From Litoribacillus peritrichatus (lineage in GTDB: Bacteria; Pseudomonadota; Gammaproteobacteria; Pseudomonadales; Litoribrevibacteraceae), in NCBI RefSeq assembly GCF_039537985.1, contig NZ_BAABBN010000007.1, forward strand, positions 1,178,001-1,242,000: 64,000 bases of DNA, in the 5' to 3' direction. The first letter of the stretch is position 1, and each line of letters opens with the position of its first letter. Shown here piece by piece: positions 16,489 through 24,955 of this stretch. The notes under the pieces were generated by a model that made no database searches, had not been told where the DNA came from, and saw only the letters and a program-made list of their open reading frames with translations. The position numbers and the translations under genes are program-made.

Positions 16489-17553
16489 CTACATACCGGT
16501 TAACTCTTTAATGATGAAGTAATGGTCTTCAAAAATCTGAGCCGGATCTAACTCCGCAAGAGGCACCCATTTGGCGTGTTTTGCATCATCGCCGCCTTTG
16601 ACTTTAGGAAGCTCTTTGTTGGGAGCTAACTCAATATAAAAAGCATGGGTAATGGTTCTGCCTCGTGCGCTTCGGTTTGGGTCATCAAACACTTGCTGAT
16701 GCTTGATGGAGCCTTGCAATACCGGGGCGGGAACCTTTAAACGGGTCTCTTCTCGTAACTCCCTTAAACAGGCGTCCGCCAGTCTTTCGTCGGCATCAAC
16801 AAAACCACCGGGTAGCGCTAACAAACCTTTGCCGGGCCTTGCTTTGCGCTCTACCATCAAGACGTGGCCACTTTGGATCACTACCGCATCGACGGTCACG
16901 AAGGTCGGTGCGTAAGGTGCCGATGCCCATGCTGACCGGTATTTTTTAACAAATTCGTGTTCTTCTTTGACGTCTTGATAGTGCTCCGTTTCGACAAAGG
17001 AAAGCAGTTGTTGCTGAACGGTTTGCGCAAGCACTTTGTTGTTCTCGGTAATGTAGGTTTTCCCCTGATCCGCAAAAATAGCTTCACGAATCGGGGTGGC
17101 TGACAGCCCTTGAAAGTTAGCCACTTGAACAGAATTCCATTGAGGAAACAGGTTCAGATAGTAGGATGACTGATCCTTACTGTGGCCAATTAATCCAACA
17201 CGGGCGGGCTTGTGCGGTATGCCATGAAATGCGGTGACGATGCCATTAACGGTTGCCTGCACATTACGAACCCAGGATTCGTCGTTGTAGGCAATGTCCA
17301 TCAATGGGGCAATGTGCACCCGTTTATTTTCAGTCTCAGTGATCGAGCAACGAATCATTTGTTCACGCTCTTCCACTGACCACGGGTTGCGGATAGATCT
17401 CGGTTGGTGTGCCGATCCGCATAAAATAATTAATTGCTCCGCTTGTTTTAATCCTTCATTAACCACCGTTAAGTGGCCTAGGTGAAATGGCTGAAAGCGG
17501 CCGATGAAAACTAAAAAATCGTATTTTTTAGATGTACTTGTTATTGAATTCAT
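16489..17553 (-). CDS. nadM: Bifunctional NMN adenylyltransferase / Nudix hydrolase
   Basis: A 354-residue fusion. Residues 12-185 form a nucleotidyltransferase domain with GRFQPFHLGH (the HxGH site at 24-27) and an ISAT-like SATPIRE motif. Residues 210-354 form a Nudix domain with box G250, E256, R264-E265 and E268-E269; the last Gly of the box is replaced by Arg. In Synechocystis and Francisella homologues the first domain makes NAD from NMN and the second acts on ADP-ribose. The pairing suggests NAD synthesis linked to clearing of ADP-ribose. First gene of the nadM-nadV unit. Confidence 0.92.
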   Translation of the reverse strand: MNSITSTSKKYDFLVFIGRFQPFHLGHLTVVNEGLKQAEQLIILCGSAHQPRSIRNPWSVEEREQMIRCSITETENKRVHIAPLMDIAYNDESWVRNVQATVNGIVTAFHGIPHKPARVGLIGHSKDQSSYYLNLFPQWNSVQVANFQGLSATPIREAIFADQGKTYITENNKVLAQTVQQQLLSFVETEHYQDVKEEHEFVKKYRSAWASAPYAPTFVTVDAVVIQSGHVLMVERKARPGKGLLALPGGFVDADERLADACLRELREETRLKVPAPVLQGSIKHQQVFDDPNRSARGRTITHAFYIELAPNKELPKVKGGDDAKHAKWVPLAELDPAQIFEDHYFIIKELTGM

Positions 17554-17850
17554 TGCAGCAAACCCCTTGCTGATACTCTTTAAAAGTGAAAACTAAAATT
17601 TAAGAGTGAAAACAGAAACCTGGTCTATCCGGGCTCTGTGTCGTATTCATTAGCCGAGTCAGTTAAGTGAATCCCACATGACTGCTTAGCTTGAATTAAT
17701 AGTGGCATAGTGACACTAAGTTGGCAAGTTTTTTTTCTAAACCGTTTTAAGTGAGAGAAAGACTTGGGAGAAAGGCTTGAGAGAAAGAGTGGGTCGTTGT
17801 TTAAAATAAAGATAAGAGGGGTAATATTTAGGATGACGACATCGAATAAA
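17554..17850. other. Upstream region of nadM
   Basis: About 300 bases without a gene. It contains the TAGTGACACTA palindrome at 17708-17718 and an AT-rich stretch with a T-run (17731-17738). A GTGAAAAC word is repeated at 17584 and 17614. No clear promoter can be singled out. Confidence 0.4.
17708..17718. promoter_or_regulatory. Short palindrome, candidate operator of nadM-nadV
   Basis: TAGTG-A-CACTA, an 11-base perfect dyad about 155 bases before nadM. NAD salvage genes in this phylum are often controlled by NrtR, and an NrtR-like gene lies at 27187 in this window, but the dyad does not resemble the palindrome beside that gene, so the link is speculative. Confidence 0.2.
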
Positions 17851-17890
17851 AAAACGCTTTAAAAACAATTGATTGCTCTTAAAGCGTTTT
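17851..17890 (-). terminator. Terminator of phospholipase C-like gene
   Basis: A 12-base-pair stem (17851-17862 with 17879-17890) with a 16-base loop; on the minus strand it runs into a T-rich tail (complement of 17847-17854). It lies 34 bases after the stop of the phospholipase gene. Confidence 0.75.
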
Positions 17891-17923
17891 CCGTTAGAGA
17901 AATAAGATTGGATGGCCTAGAGA

Positions 17924-19642
17924 TTACAAACCTTCAATGATCCATCTAGAGTGGGCTTCGTCGGTATTGCCTTCACTGGTTAAATGAACGCTTTCATCGC
18001 TTTGGTCAAACCATAAATATTGGCCCCAGTAGGTATTCTTTAAGCCCCATAAAACACCAAACGGCTCTACTTGGTAGGCGGCCTGATTTGGTGAATAGTG
18101 AAGCTTGGCGCTACCAGAAGAGGTCGCGCTGTAGCTTAAAAACAGATCTGCATCGTTTTTAGCCCGGAAATACGCACCTTCATTCGGGTCGCCTACCATG
18201 ACAAATTCGATCGGTGTCCCTTCTTTCGAGTAGATGTAAGACCTTGATTTCAGACCCTTTGGAGCCGTCAATGGATTTCCGTTCAGGGAATTTTTAATTG
18301 TAACGGTTTTGCCTGAGTCTGCTTCAAGTGTAGGCATTGTCCAGTCATCAGGTACAGACTGCCATGTAGAAGAAGTCCATTGCCAGTTGTAAGGTATATG
18401 CATGTATGGATCGTTTAAGTCGCTGTAACCGGGTGATGCCTGAAGGTTATACAAGCACTGTCGGCGTAACTGATCCAATTCTGCAACTCTCTCCGCCTGG
18501 TTTCCTGATTCAACCCCTAAACCGATCATGCAATCGTATTGAGATTTGCCTTTACCGGACTGACCCTCTTCCAACACGTAGCTTTCGTCTCTGTGCTCGT
18601 CCACTTCATACCAAGCCAGCATTTCTTGTTCATCAAAATCTAACCAGTTAGTAACCAGTGTTTGTGCTTCCTGGCGGGCAACGGTTTCACGTTGATCTCG
18701 GGGAACAGCCATTGTTCTGATGAATGCAGCCCATAAATCTTTACTGGCTTCCAAAGCTACCAGGCCTATGACTTTCATGCTGCTGACTTTGTAGCTGTCC
18801 CAGCCTGATTCAAGTCGAGTATTTTCTTTCCAGATTACATCACCGCTGGTGAAGTTCAGCGCTGCTTTGGTGTCGTGAGTGTGTTGCTCTGCGCCTTCTG
18901 AGCATAAGTACGCTTTGACCTGATAAACTTTCTCATAATTATCTTTGGCTAAACGAACGGTGTGTTCGGGGCTGAAAGAATCCTGAAATAAGTGAACTGC
19001 TCGTCCAAACAAAAAGTAGTTTTGATCCAACTTTTTCTTTGAAGAATAGGTGCCACCATCCCACACGTTCATGCTTTTCTTTTCAGCCATAGCGGCATTG
19101 ACGAAGTGGTTAATGAAACGTTGCTGTGCTCGTCTGGCGGCGATAACACCACCTTCTGCCCCGATGTCGTCGTAACGGCGCATGTAGTGATCTTGCTGTA
19201 AATCGGCCGGTTCTTGAGAAACCGCATCAAAACAGTCGAACTTACCTGTGGTCGATTTTGTTACGTTAAAACCGGCAATATCAACCCAACGCTCGCCCAT
19301 GATGGCGGCATAAACATCATCGAATCTTGGTTCAAAGCGCTTATTATCATTGGTGATGGCCGTTAGACGATCTATTTCATTTTGAGCAGAAGACAAATCA
19401 ATATTTTTTGCTAATCCTTTTTGCCAGCCTGCACGAGGGTCCTGAGGGTCGTCCGGGATGATGTGCTCCGCGTTTAAAACTTCTAATGCCGACGTTCGGG
19501 TTAACCATTCATGACCCATCGGTAAAGCGCCGCCAGCGCCATATTGAGTAAAAGCCAAGGTCGCGGTTGAGCTGACCAAACTTAAGCCTAAAACAGCGAT
19601 GTGCTTTTTAGTGCAAGCCATTTTCTTAAAGATCCGTTTCAT
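17924..19642 (-). CDS. Zinc-dependent phospholipase C family protein, secreted
   Basis: A 572-residue exported protein with a signal peptide (charged start MKRIFKK, hydrophobic segment, cleavage near LAF). Residues 40-330 resemble zinc-dependent phospholipase C: GHEWLTRTS near the mature N-terminus, then FLFGRAVHLFQDSFSPEHT with the His/Asp zinc ligands. Similar proteins are the Pseudomonas fluorescens phosphatidylcholine PLC and Legionella PlcA-C group. The C-terminal 130 residues form a beta-rich accessory domain with Trp and Tyr repeats. The ATG at 19642 follows AGGA by seven bases; an upstream in-frame start would spoil the signal peptide. Confidence 0.75.
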   Translation of the reverse strand: MKRIFKKMACTKKHIAVLGLSLVSSTATLAFTQYGAGGALPMGHEWLTRTSALEVLNAEHIIPDDPQDPRAGWQKGLAKNIDLSSAQNEIDRLTAITNDNKRFEPRFDDVYAAIMGERWVDIAGFNVTKSTTGKFDCFDAVSQEPADLQQDHYMRRYDDIGAEGGVIAARRAQQRFINHFVNAAMAEKKSMNVWDGGTYSSKKKLDQNYFLFGRAVHLFQDSFSPEHTVRLAKDNYEKVYQVKAYLCSEGAEQHTHDTKAALNFTSGDVIWKENTRLESGWDSYKVSSMKVIGLVALEASKDLWAAFIRTMAVPRDQRETVARQEAQTLVTNWLDFDEQEMLAWYEVDEHRDESYVLEEGQSGKGKSQYDCMIGLGVESGNQAERVAELDQLRRQCLYNLQASPGYSDLNDPYMHIPYNWQWTSSTWQSVPDDWTMPTLEADSGKTVTIKNSLNGNPLTAPKGLKSRSYIYSKEGTPIEFVMVGDPNEGAYFRAKNDADLFLSYSATSSGSAKLHYSPNQAAYQVEPFGVLWGLKNTYWGQYLWFDQSDESVHLTSEGNTDEAHSRWIIEGL

Positions 19643-19979
19643 CAATATTCCTATGATGTGAAAGTGCCAAGTTGATTTATTATTTGGAGAAATCATCTTT
19701 GATGTCTCAATCCTAAAAGGTCATGCAGTTACCATACCTCTTAAGATTGTTAAATGTTAATAATTGTTATTTTTGTTGTAAATTATTGAATTATAATAAT
19801 TATTCTATTGTGGTTTGCTGATCTTAAAAGGTAATAACCTGACCTGTTGACGGATGTCGATATCCTTTTTGAGACCTATCAGGGCATTTGGAAATGTTTG
19901 ATTCTTCGCAGAAGGCGATGTCCATCTAAAAAAGCTGGTAGTATTCATTTCTAATGGAAGCAGTTGAATATGGATATCA
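19643..19979. other. AT-rich divergent intergenic region
   Basis: Bases 19740-19815 are almost entirely A and T and separate the phospholipase gene from the accessory cluster starting at 19980. A TAAAAGGT word occurs at 19713 and 19825. Both divergent promoters must be here, but no single one is convincing. Confidence 0.4.
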
Positions 19980-21791
19980 ATGACAAAGCCAACAATATTA
20001 ATAACCCAATGCCTTCAGAATGATTTTGTAGCACCTGTCGCAAACGGTGATGCGTTACCTAATTTACTACATATTGGGCACGATGAGTCTCGCCGTTTAT
20101 TGGGCGACGATGTGAATGAAGGTCCCATTTCACAACTGGTGAATTGGGTAAACTCTTTGCCCGAAAGCAGCATAGAGTTTGTTCATATTCGGGATTGGCA
20201 TGACCCCGATGACCCAGCACAACGTTCGCATTTAAGCCAGTTTGGTCAACATTGTATTGCTCATACACCAGGGGCGGATTTTGTGTTTAAACATCAATCC
20301 GGTTCGAATGTGCATGTCATCAACAGTACGTCTCTGAATGATTTTGAAAATACCGGGCTGGCGAACTTATTGTCTGGTTTTCATTCGGGTGCGACGGAAC
20401 AGCAAACAATACGCGTCGGTATTATTGGTGTTTGGACCGAAGCGAAAGTGTTGTTTTTGGCGTACGAATTAAGCACCCGATACCCTGACTTTGAAATTGC
20501 AGTTTGCAGTGCATTAACGGCAAGTTCATCTCGTAGCCAACATTTCTTCGCTCTAGAACAATTAAAACGCATTGTTGGCGTAAGAGTGATTGATTCTCTG
20601 GGGGAGTTTATTGAATATCTGGGCGGTTCGGTCGAACAGGCTATTCCTCAAAGCTTGAGCGATAGCTTACGGATCAAAGGCGGTGGTAACGCGCCATTAA
20701 TTCGAGATGACGAAAAGTTGCTTCGATACCTTTATCGGGATTGCATCGCGATTGAGCTGAAAATCTTGGATGGTGGCTTTTCTGGCAACCTGGTTGCAGG
20801 TGTGAACAGTGTTGATATGCAAGGGCACGAGCAAGCTCCTCACGTGGTTAAAATCGGTGAACGAGCTGAAATGGCACGTGAAAGAACTGCGTTTGAGCAG
20901 ATTGAAACCGTGATGGGCAATAATGCTCCTGCAGTGGCTGATTATGCTGATTTATCCCAACGAGGCGCGATCAAATATCGTTATGCCTCTATGGGCACTG
21001 GCAAAACCACAACGTTTCAAAGTCTTTATATGAATGGCCTGAGTTCGGAGCAGGTAGAGGCTTATCTAAGAGATGTTTACCAAACTCAATTGGGGCGGTT
21101 TTATCGAGCTGCCATTGATGACAACCAAAACCTGCTGGAATATTATTGTTTTGATTCCCGTTGGGCTGACTCTGTACGAGAGAAAATTCTGGAGCTGATT
21201 CCTTGCTGCCCGGAAAAGGGTGATCTTTCCCTACCTGCCAATCAAACATGCCCCAACTTATATCAGTTCTATAAGGGTGAATTGGATCAACTACCGCCGA
21301 TGGTTGCTGACTTCCCGTTTTCGTTTGTTCATGGCGACCTGAATGGCGCGAACATTATTATTGATGAGCGCGAAAATGTTTGGCTGATCGATTTCTTCCA
21401 TACCCATCGAGGTCATGTGTTGAAAGACTTTTCCAAGTTGGAAAATGACTTGCTGTATATTTACACCCCGATAGAAAATGAGGGTGACTTAGCGCTGGCA
21501 TATCAATTTACTGATTTTTTATTGTCTTTAGAACAACCTTTGGAGGTGAATAAACCTCTGCCGGATCAATTTTTAACGACGCCTTTTGAACGGACTTTTG
21601 AAACGCTAAAGATCATTCGTCGTATGGCAAAACAACACATCCGAGAGGACAGCCCGATGCAGAAAATGCAATGGCTTATTCCTCAATTAAGGTATGCAGT
21701 GCATACCATCGGATTCGATGAACCCAATGAACGTCAGCGAATTTGGGCTTTGTATGGGGCGGCAACTATTTCTCGTATTTTAAAACCATGA
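19980..21791 (+). CDS. Degenerate isochorismatase domain fused to kinase-like domain
   Basis: A 603-residue two-domain protein. Residues 1-215 have the isochorismatase/nicotinamidase fold (LQNDF, FVHIRDWHDP, GIIGVWTEAK), but the catalytic Asp is Cys11 and the nucleophile Cys is Lys156; the active-site Lys104 remains, so it is probably a binding domain. Residues 240-600 look like a protein-kinase or aminoglycoside-kinase fold, resembling ternary-complex-associated domain 9: glycine loop GGFSGN (265-270), VVK with Lys291, HGDLNGAN (451-458) and IDF with Asp471, all intact. It could phosphorylate a partner in response to a nicotinamide-like ligand; that is inference. Convergent with the phosphatase fusion. 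Confidence 0.65.
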   Translation: MTKPTILITQCLQNDFVAPVANGDALPNLLHIGHDESRRLLGDDVNEGPISQLVNWVNSLPESSIEFVHIRDWHDPDDPAQRSHLSQFGQHCIAHTPGADFVFKHQSGSNVHVINSTSLNDFENTGLANLLSGFHSGATEQQTIRVGIIGVWTEAKVLFLAYELSTRYPDFEIAVCSALTASSSRSQHFFALEQLKRIVGVRVIDSLGEFIEYLGGSVEQAIPQSLSDSLRIKGGGNAPLIRDDEKLLRYLYRDCIAIELKILDGGFSGNLVAGVNSVDMQGHEQAPHVVKIGERAEMARERTAFEQIETVMGNNAPAVADYADLSQRGAIKYRYASMGTGKTTTFQSLYMNGLSSEQVEAYLRDVYQTQLGRFYRAAIDDNQNLLEYYCFDSRWADSVREKILELIPCCPEKGDLSLPANQTCPNLYQFYKGELDQLPPMVADFPFSFVHGDLNGANIIIDERENVWLIDFFHTHRGHVLKDFSKLENDLLYIYTPIENEGDLALAYQFTDFLLSLEQPLEVNKPLPDQFLTTPFERTFETLKIIRRMAKQHIREDSPMQKMQWLIPQLRYAVHTIGFDEPNERQRIWALYGAATISRILKP

Positions 21792-21873
21792 GCCAGACCG
21801 CCGGTCAGGCTGTTGAGTTTCGTGACCGAGGCAACGCAGGTAAGAAATAACACTCTGATAGGAACAGGCGTGA

Positions 21874-22707
21874 TTATGGCAACCATGCTTGGCTGAGGAT
21901 GTACTCTTCTTGTGCAAACGTCTCAATCGCGTTTTCTCGAGCGGACCTGACTTGTTGGATGGCTTCTGAAGGTGTTTCACCTTGTTCAACCAAAATACGT
22001 GCAGCCAATAAACCGGTACGGCCTAAGCCTCCACGACAATGAATGACAATATCTTTGCCTTGTTTGAGTTGGTTGAAGATTGGGCCAGATACCTGCTCCC
22101 AGTTTTTTTCAAATGAATGGTCGGGTGGGCTCATATCTTTGATTGGAAGGTGAAACCAGTTAAGTTCACTCTGTTGCAGTGTTTCCATAAATTCCGGAAT
22201 ACCCAGTAATTCAAACTCATGACTTTCCACCAAGCTGATCAGAGAGTTGCTTCCCCAGTGCTGAATTTGTTGTAAGTCGGTTTTTAGGTCCCGTTGCCAT
22301 TGACCACCGTATAAGCCAGAGCCTTGTTTACCGGGACAGATGGTCATACCGACACGGCCTTTTCCTCCCTTTGGTGTGACAAAATCAATGCGAAGAGGGT
22401 GGCTTTCTGACGTCTTGATGATTAGATTTTGTGATCTTGACGCTAGCTCGGCACGGGCATGTTCCAGGGGCGTCCAGGCTTGGCGATCTTCATTCCACCA
22501 AGTCCAGAATTGGAGGCCGCTGCTGGTGGATGGTTTGTCTCCGATAATGGCTCGCATTGCTTCGTTTGGGTCGTCAAATTCCTGATTATTAATTGTTACT
22601 TTTCCACTGTCTGAGATTGAAGCGAGAATGGTTGAATTACCATACTGTGCTTGAAGTGGTTCATTAACCTTGATGATTTTGGCGTCCATTAACTGTTTTA
22701 AATTCAT
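21874..22707 (-). CDS. RAMA-like domain fused to Cys-based dual-specificity phosphatase
   Basis: A 277-residue protein. Residues 20-85 look like a RAMA domain (strand pattern with GKVTINNQEFDDPNEAM and LQFWTWW), a module otherwise attached to methylases and restriction or conflict proteins and thought to read modified DNA. Residues 100-277 are a CDKN3/dual-specificity-type phosphatase with P-loop HCRGGLGRTG, nucleophile Cys224 and Arg230, and a likely general acid Asp in KDMSPPD. It converges on the kinase-like fusion with 82 bases between stops, suggesting a kinase/phosphatase pair, but opposite strands mean no shared transcript. The domain calls are by eye. Confidence 0.65.
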   Translation of the reverse strand: MNLKQLMDAKIIKVNEPLQAQYGNSTILASISDSGKVTINNQEFDDPNEAMRAIIGDKPSTSSGLQFWTWWNEDRQAWTPLEHARAELASRSQNLIIKTSESHPLRIDFVTPKGGKGRVGMTICPGKQGSGLYGGQWQRDLKTDLQQIQHWGSNSLISLVESHEFELLGIPEFMETLQQSELNWFHLPIKDMSPPDHSFEKNWEQVSGPIFNQLKQGKDIVIHCRGGLGRTGLLAARILVEQGETPSEAIQQVRSARENAIETFAQEEYILSQAWLP

Positions 22708-23025
22708 TAAAGCTCTGTTCCGCGATGGTTTGTGGTGTTATTTTTTTGTTTTATATTGAGGGAAAATCAGAGTCATTGTCGAGCAGTTAAGCTTGCTGCC
22801 CTCAATTTATCCTTATGTATAAGCTCTAATTTTTGAGACGAAGTACTTTTATTGATTTTCTCGTTATAAAGTCGTGCAGCGTCGTAAAACTAAACTCTGA
22901 TTTTTAAGGTTTGTTTTCGGAAGTGAGTGTTGGTTGGCTTTCTCTTATTTGTAACGCAGGGAGCTGCTCGTTAGCATCGGCTTATCGCGATAAAATCATT
23001 TATTAAACTGAATAAGGGCCTATGA
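22708..23025. other. Divergent intergenic region
   Basis: About 320 bases between the phosphatase fusion and the orphan membrane protein. No coding frame, strong hairpin or repeat was seen. Confidence 0.5.
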
Positions 23026-23907
23026 ATGGAATCAGCTCTGGAAACCCACACGCTTGCATTATCTTTTGATTTAGCAGAGGAGTTCGTAACAGGAAGTTCT
23101 TCAATTGTTTGGAATGAGGTTATAACGTCTCATGCATTTTACAAAGGGTTGGCCAATAAAGTTGCAATGGCAATACAGCGTGAGTTTGGCGCTAATACCC
23201 GGCCTTTAGGTGAGATGCCTTTAGATACAATTCAAAATACAGCAAGGGCAACAGCATCAAGTTATATAACGAATGATAGCGCCGCAGCCATTCGCTTTAA
23301 GCGATTTTACGAGACGAATCTCAAGCTGAAAGCAAAAGAAATTGAAAACCACTTCAAACTTTCTAAAACAGGCATGTGGATTGATGAAAATAAGAAGAGT
23401 CTAATTGTTATTGTCTCAGTTTTAACGACAGCGGCTGGTTACGGTCTTTATTCTTTCAGACATACCCAGGCCGCCATTGGGCTTGTTGATCTAGCGAATT
23501 ATATCGGCGTGAAAGCCGCTAAGAAAATTCATATTGGAACGGTTCAGTTAAGTGGAGAAATCAGCAACTTTTCTTTGACGGAAAACACGTTGCAGATGAA
23601 AGGCGGGATGACTAAAAAATGGAAGTTGGTCTCGTTAAAGGCAGATAGCAGTGGCATTATTGATTTCAGAACAGGTCGGCTTACGTCTGGAAATGCTCAG
23701 GTAAGTGCGGTTATTCCGATAGATCAAAAGCTGAGTGTAAGAGCTGGATTAAAATCAAGGACTAGAGTTAAACAACCAGAAGAGCATGCCGCTTTTATGA
23801 GTATAGACTTTATTTCCGGACCGAAAAAAATCCAATTGGAATGTAATATTGTTGAAGGGAGTCGCAATGATAAGAGTTGTGCTGCTAAATTTAGCGTCAA
23901 TTATTAA
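23026..23907 (+). CDS. Uncharacterised single-pass membrane protein
   Basis: A 293-residue protein that I do not recognise. Residues 1-120 are helical and polar and precede a single hydrophobic helix near residues 124-145 (SLIVIVSVLTTAAGYGLY). Residues 155-293 are beta-rich with two Cys near the end, so a cytoplasmic N-domain and periplasmic C-domain are likely if positive-inside applies to the KKS stretch. The ATG at 23026 follows an AAGGGCC site. It overlaps the next gene, a Sel1-repeat protein, by 41 bases, so the two are probably translated together and may act together. Confidence 0.6.
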   Translation: MESALETHTLALSFDLAEEFVTGSSSIVWNEVITSHAFYKGLANKVAMAIQREFGANTRPLGEMPLDTIQNTARATASSYITNDSAAAIRFKRFYETNLKLKAKEIENHFKLSKTGMWIDENKKSLIVIVSVLTTAAGYGLYSFRHTQAAIGLVDLANYIGVKAAKKIHIGTVQLSGEISNFSLTENTLQMKGGMTKKWKLVSLKADSSGIIDFRTGRLTSGNAQVSAVIPIDQKLSVRAGLKSRTRVKQPEEHAAFMSIDFISGPKKIQLECNIVEGSRNDKSCAAKFSVNY

Positions 23908-24895
23908 GTTGTTCAGGGTTTTGATTGTATTTTGGTTCTTGAGTTTGTCTTTTTTGATCTATGCAGGTAGCTCTGAGCTGGAAGCTCACGCTGATACATT
24001 GTTCCAGAGTACATATGAAACAGAACTTGAAAACCCAAATGATGCATTTTTGGTTTATGAGAAGCTTGTTGATCAGGGACATGTTGAAGCTAAAGTCCGT
24101 CTTTCCGCATTATTACAAGCAGGGTTAGGCGGTGGAACTCAAAAAGAGCGTATAGAAAGGTCATTATCTCTTTTAAAAGAAGCTGCAGATCAAGGGAGCG
24201 CAACTGCTTACTTTGGTTTATCTGTTACTTATTACTCTGGATGGTATGTACCTGAAAATAAACCTTTGGGATTAAAGTGGTTAAGAAAAGCGGCGGAAGC
24301 AGGTGATTCTAGAGCTCAAAGCCAGTTAGGCGCTTTGTTTCAACAGGGTAAAGGCGTTAGACAGGATATAAAAAAAGCTCTGTTTTGGTACCAAGCTTCT
24401 GCGGAGAAGCAAAATGGGGCAGGTCTGTATAACTTAGCAGGCTTATATTTGGATGGCATAGGTGTCGAGCAAGATGTTGTTAAAGCTATCAAGCTTTTAA
24501 AGCAAGGAGCAGAGGTTGGTCATAGTGCTTCAATTATAACGCTTGGCGAGATATATTTTGATAATAATTACGGTATTCAAGATAGTAAGTTAGCTTTTTA
24601 CTGGCTGTCTAAATCCGCTGAAGAAGGCAGTGTATACGGCCAGGCCGGACTGGGTAATTGTTACCGATTTGGCATTGGTACAGACGTTAATTATGAAAAA
24701 GCTGTTTATTGGTACAAGTTAGCTTTAGAAAACGGTGACTATGAAATCGCTGGCTTCNNNNNNNNNNGTCGAAAGCAACCTGAAGGAAGCGCGCAGATTA
24801 TATGTCATGTTAGCAGAACAAGGTGACGTTGAAGCTGAAAAGGAGTTGGAGAAAATTGACCGTTTAATCATTCAGAGTAAGGTGTCTGGCGGTTA
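23867..24895 (+). CDS. Sel1-repeat protein, copy 1 (interrupted by assembly gap)
   Basis: A secreted or membrane-anchored Sel1/TPR-like protein: signal-like hydrophobic N-terminus (residues 5-28), then about seven 36-residue Sel1 repeats (A-x-x-x-LG-x-x-Y pattern). Such alpha-solenoids scaffold protein interactions. Ten N at 24758-24767 break the frame; comparison with copy 2 shows that 33 bases belong there, and with them the frame runs on to the stop at 24893-24895. The ATG at 23867 has a GAAGGGAG site. It overlaps the orphan membrane gene and is followed by a close paralogue. Confidence 0.8.
24572..24757 (+). repeat. Near-identical 186-bp segment shared by the two Sel1 genes (copy 1)
   Basis: Bases 24572-24757 align without gaps to 25679-25864 with three differences that I could count, much closer than the rest of the two genes. 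Homology continues past the scaffold gap to the gene ends. The pattern fits recent duplication or gene conversion. Confidence 0.9.
24758..24767. other. Scaffold gap (10 N)
   Basis: Ten N inside Sel1 copy 1, at the edge of the repeated segment where short reads cannot be placed uniquely. The paralogue predicts about 33 missing bases. Confidence 0.95.
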
Positions 24896-24955
24896 AGACT
24901 TGTCTGTGTAGCCTGCTAACAGTAGGCACGCTTTGAAGCTATAAATGAATCGATT

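Noticed and set aside
19980..20640. Functional nicotinamidase feeding NAD salvage
   Set aside because: Catalytic Asp and Cys positions are Cys11 and Lys156, so hydrolysis is unlikely.
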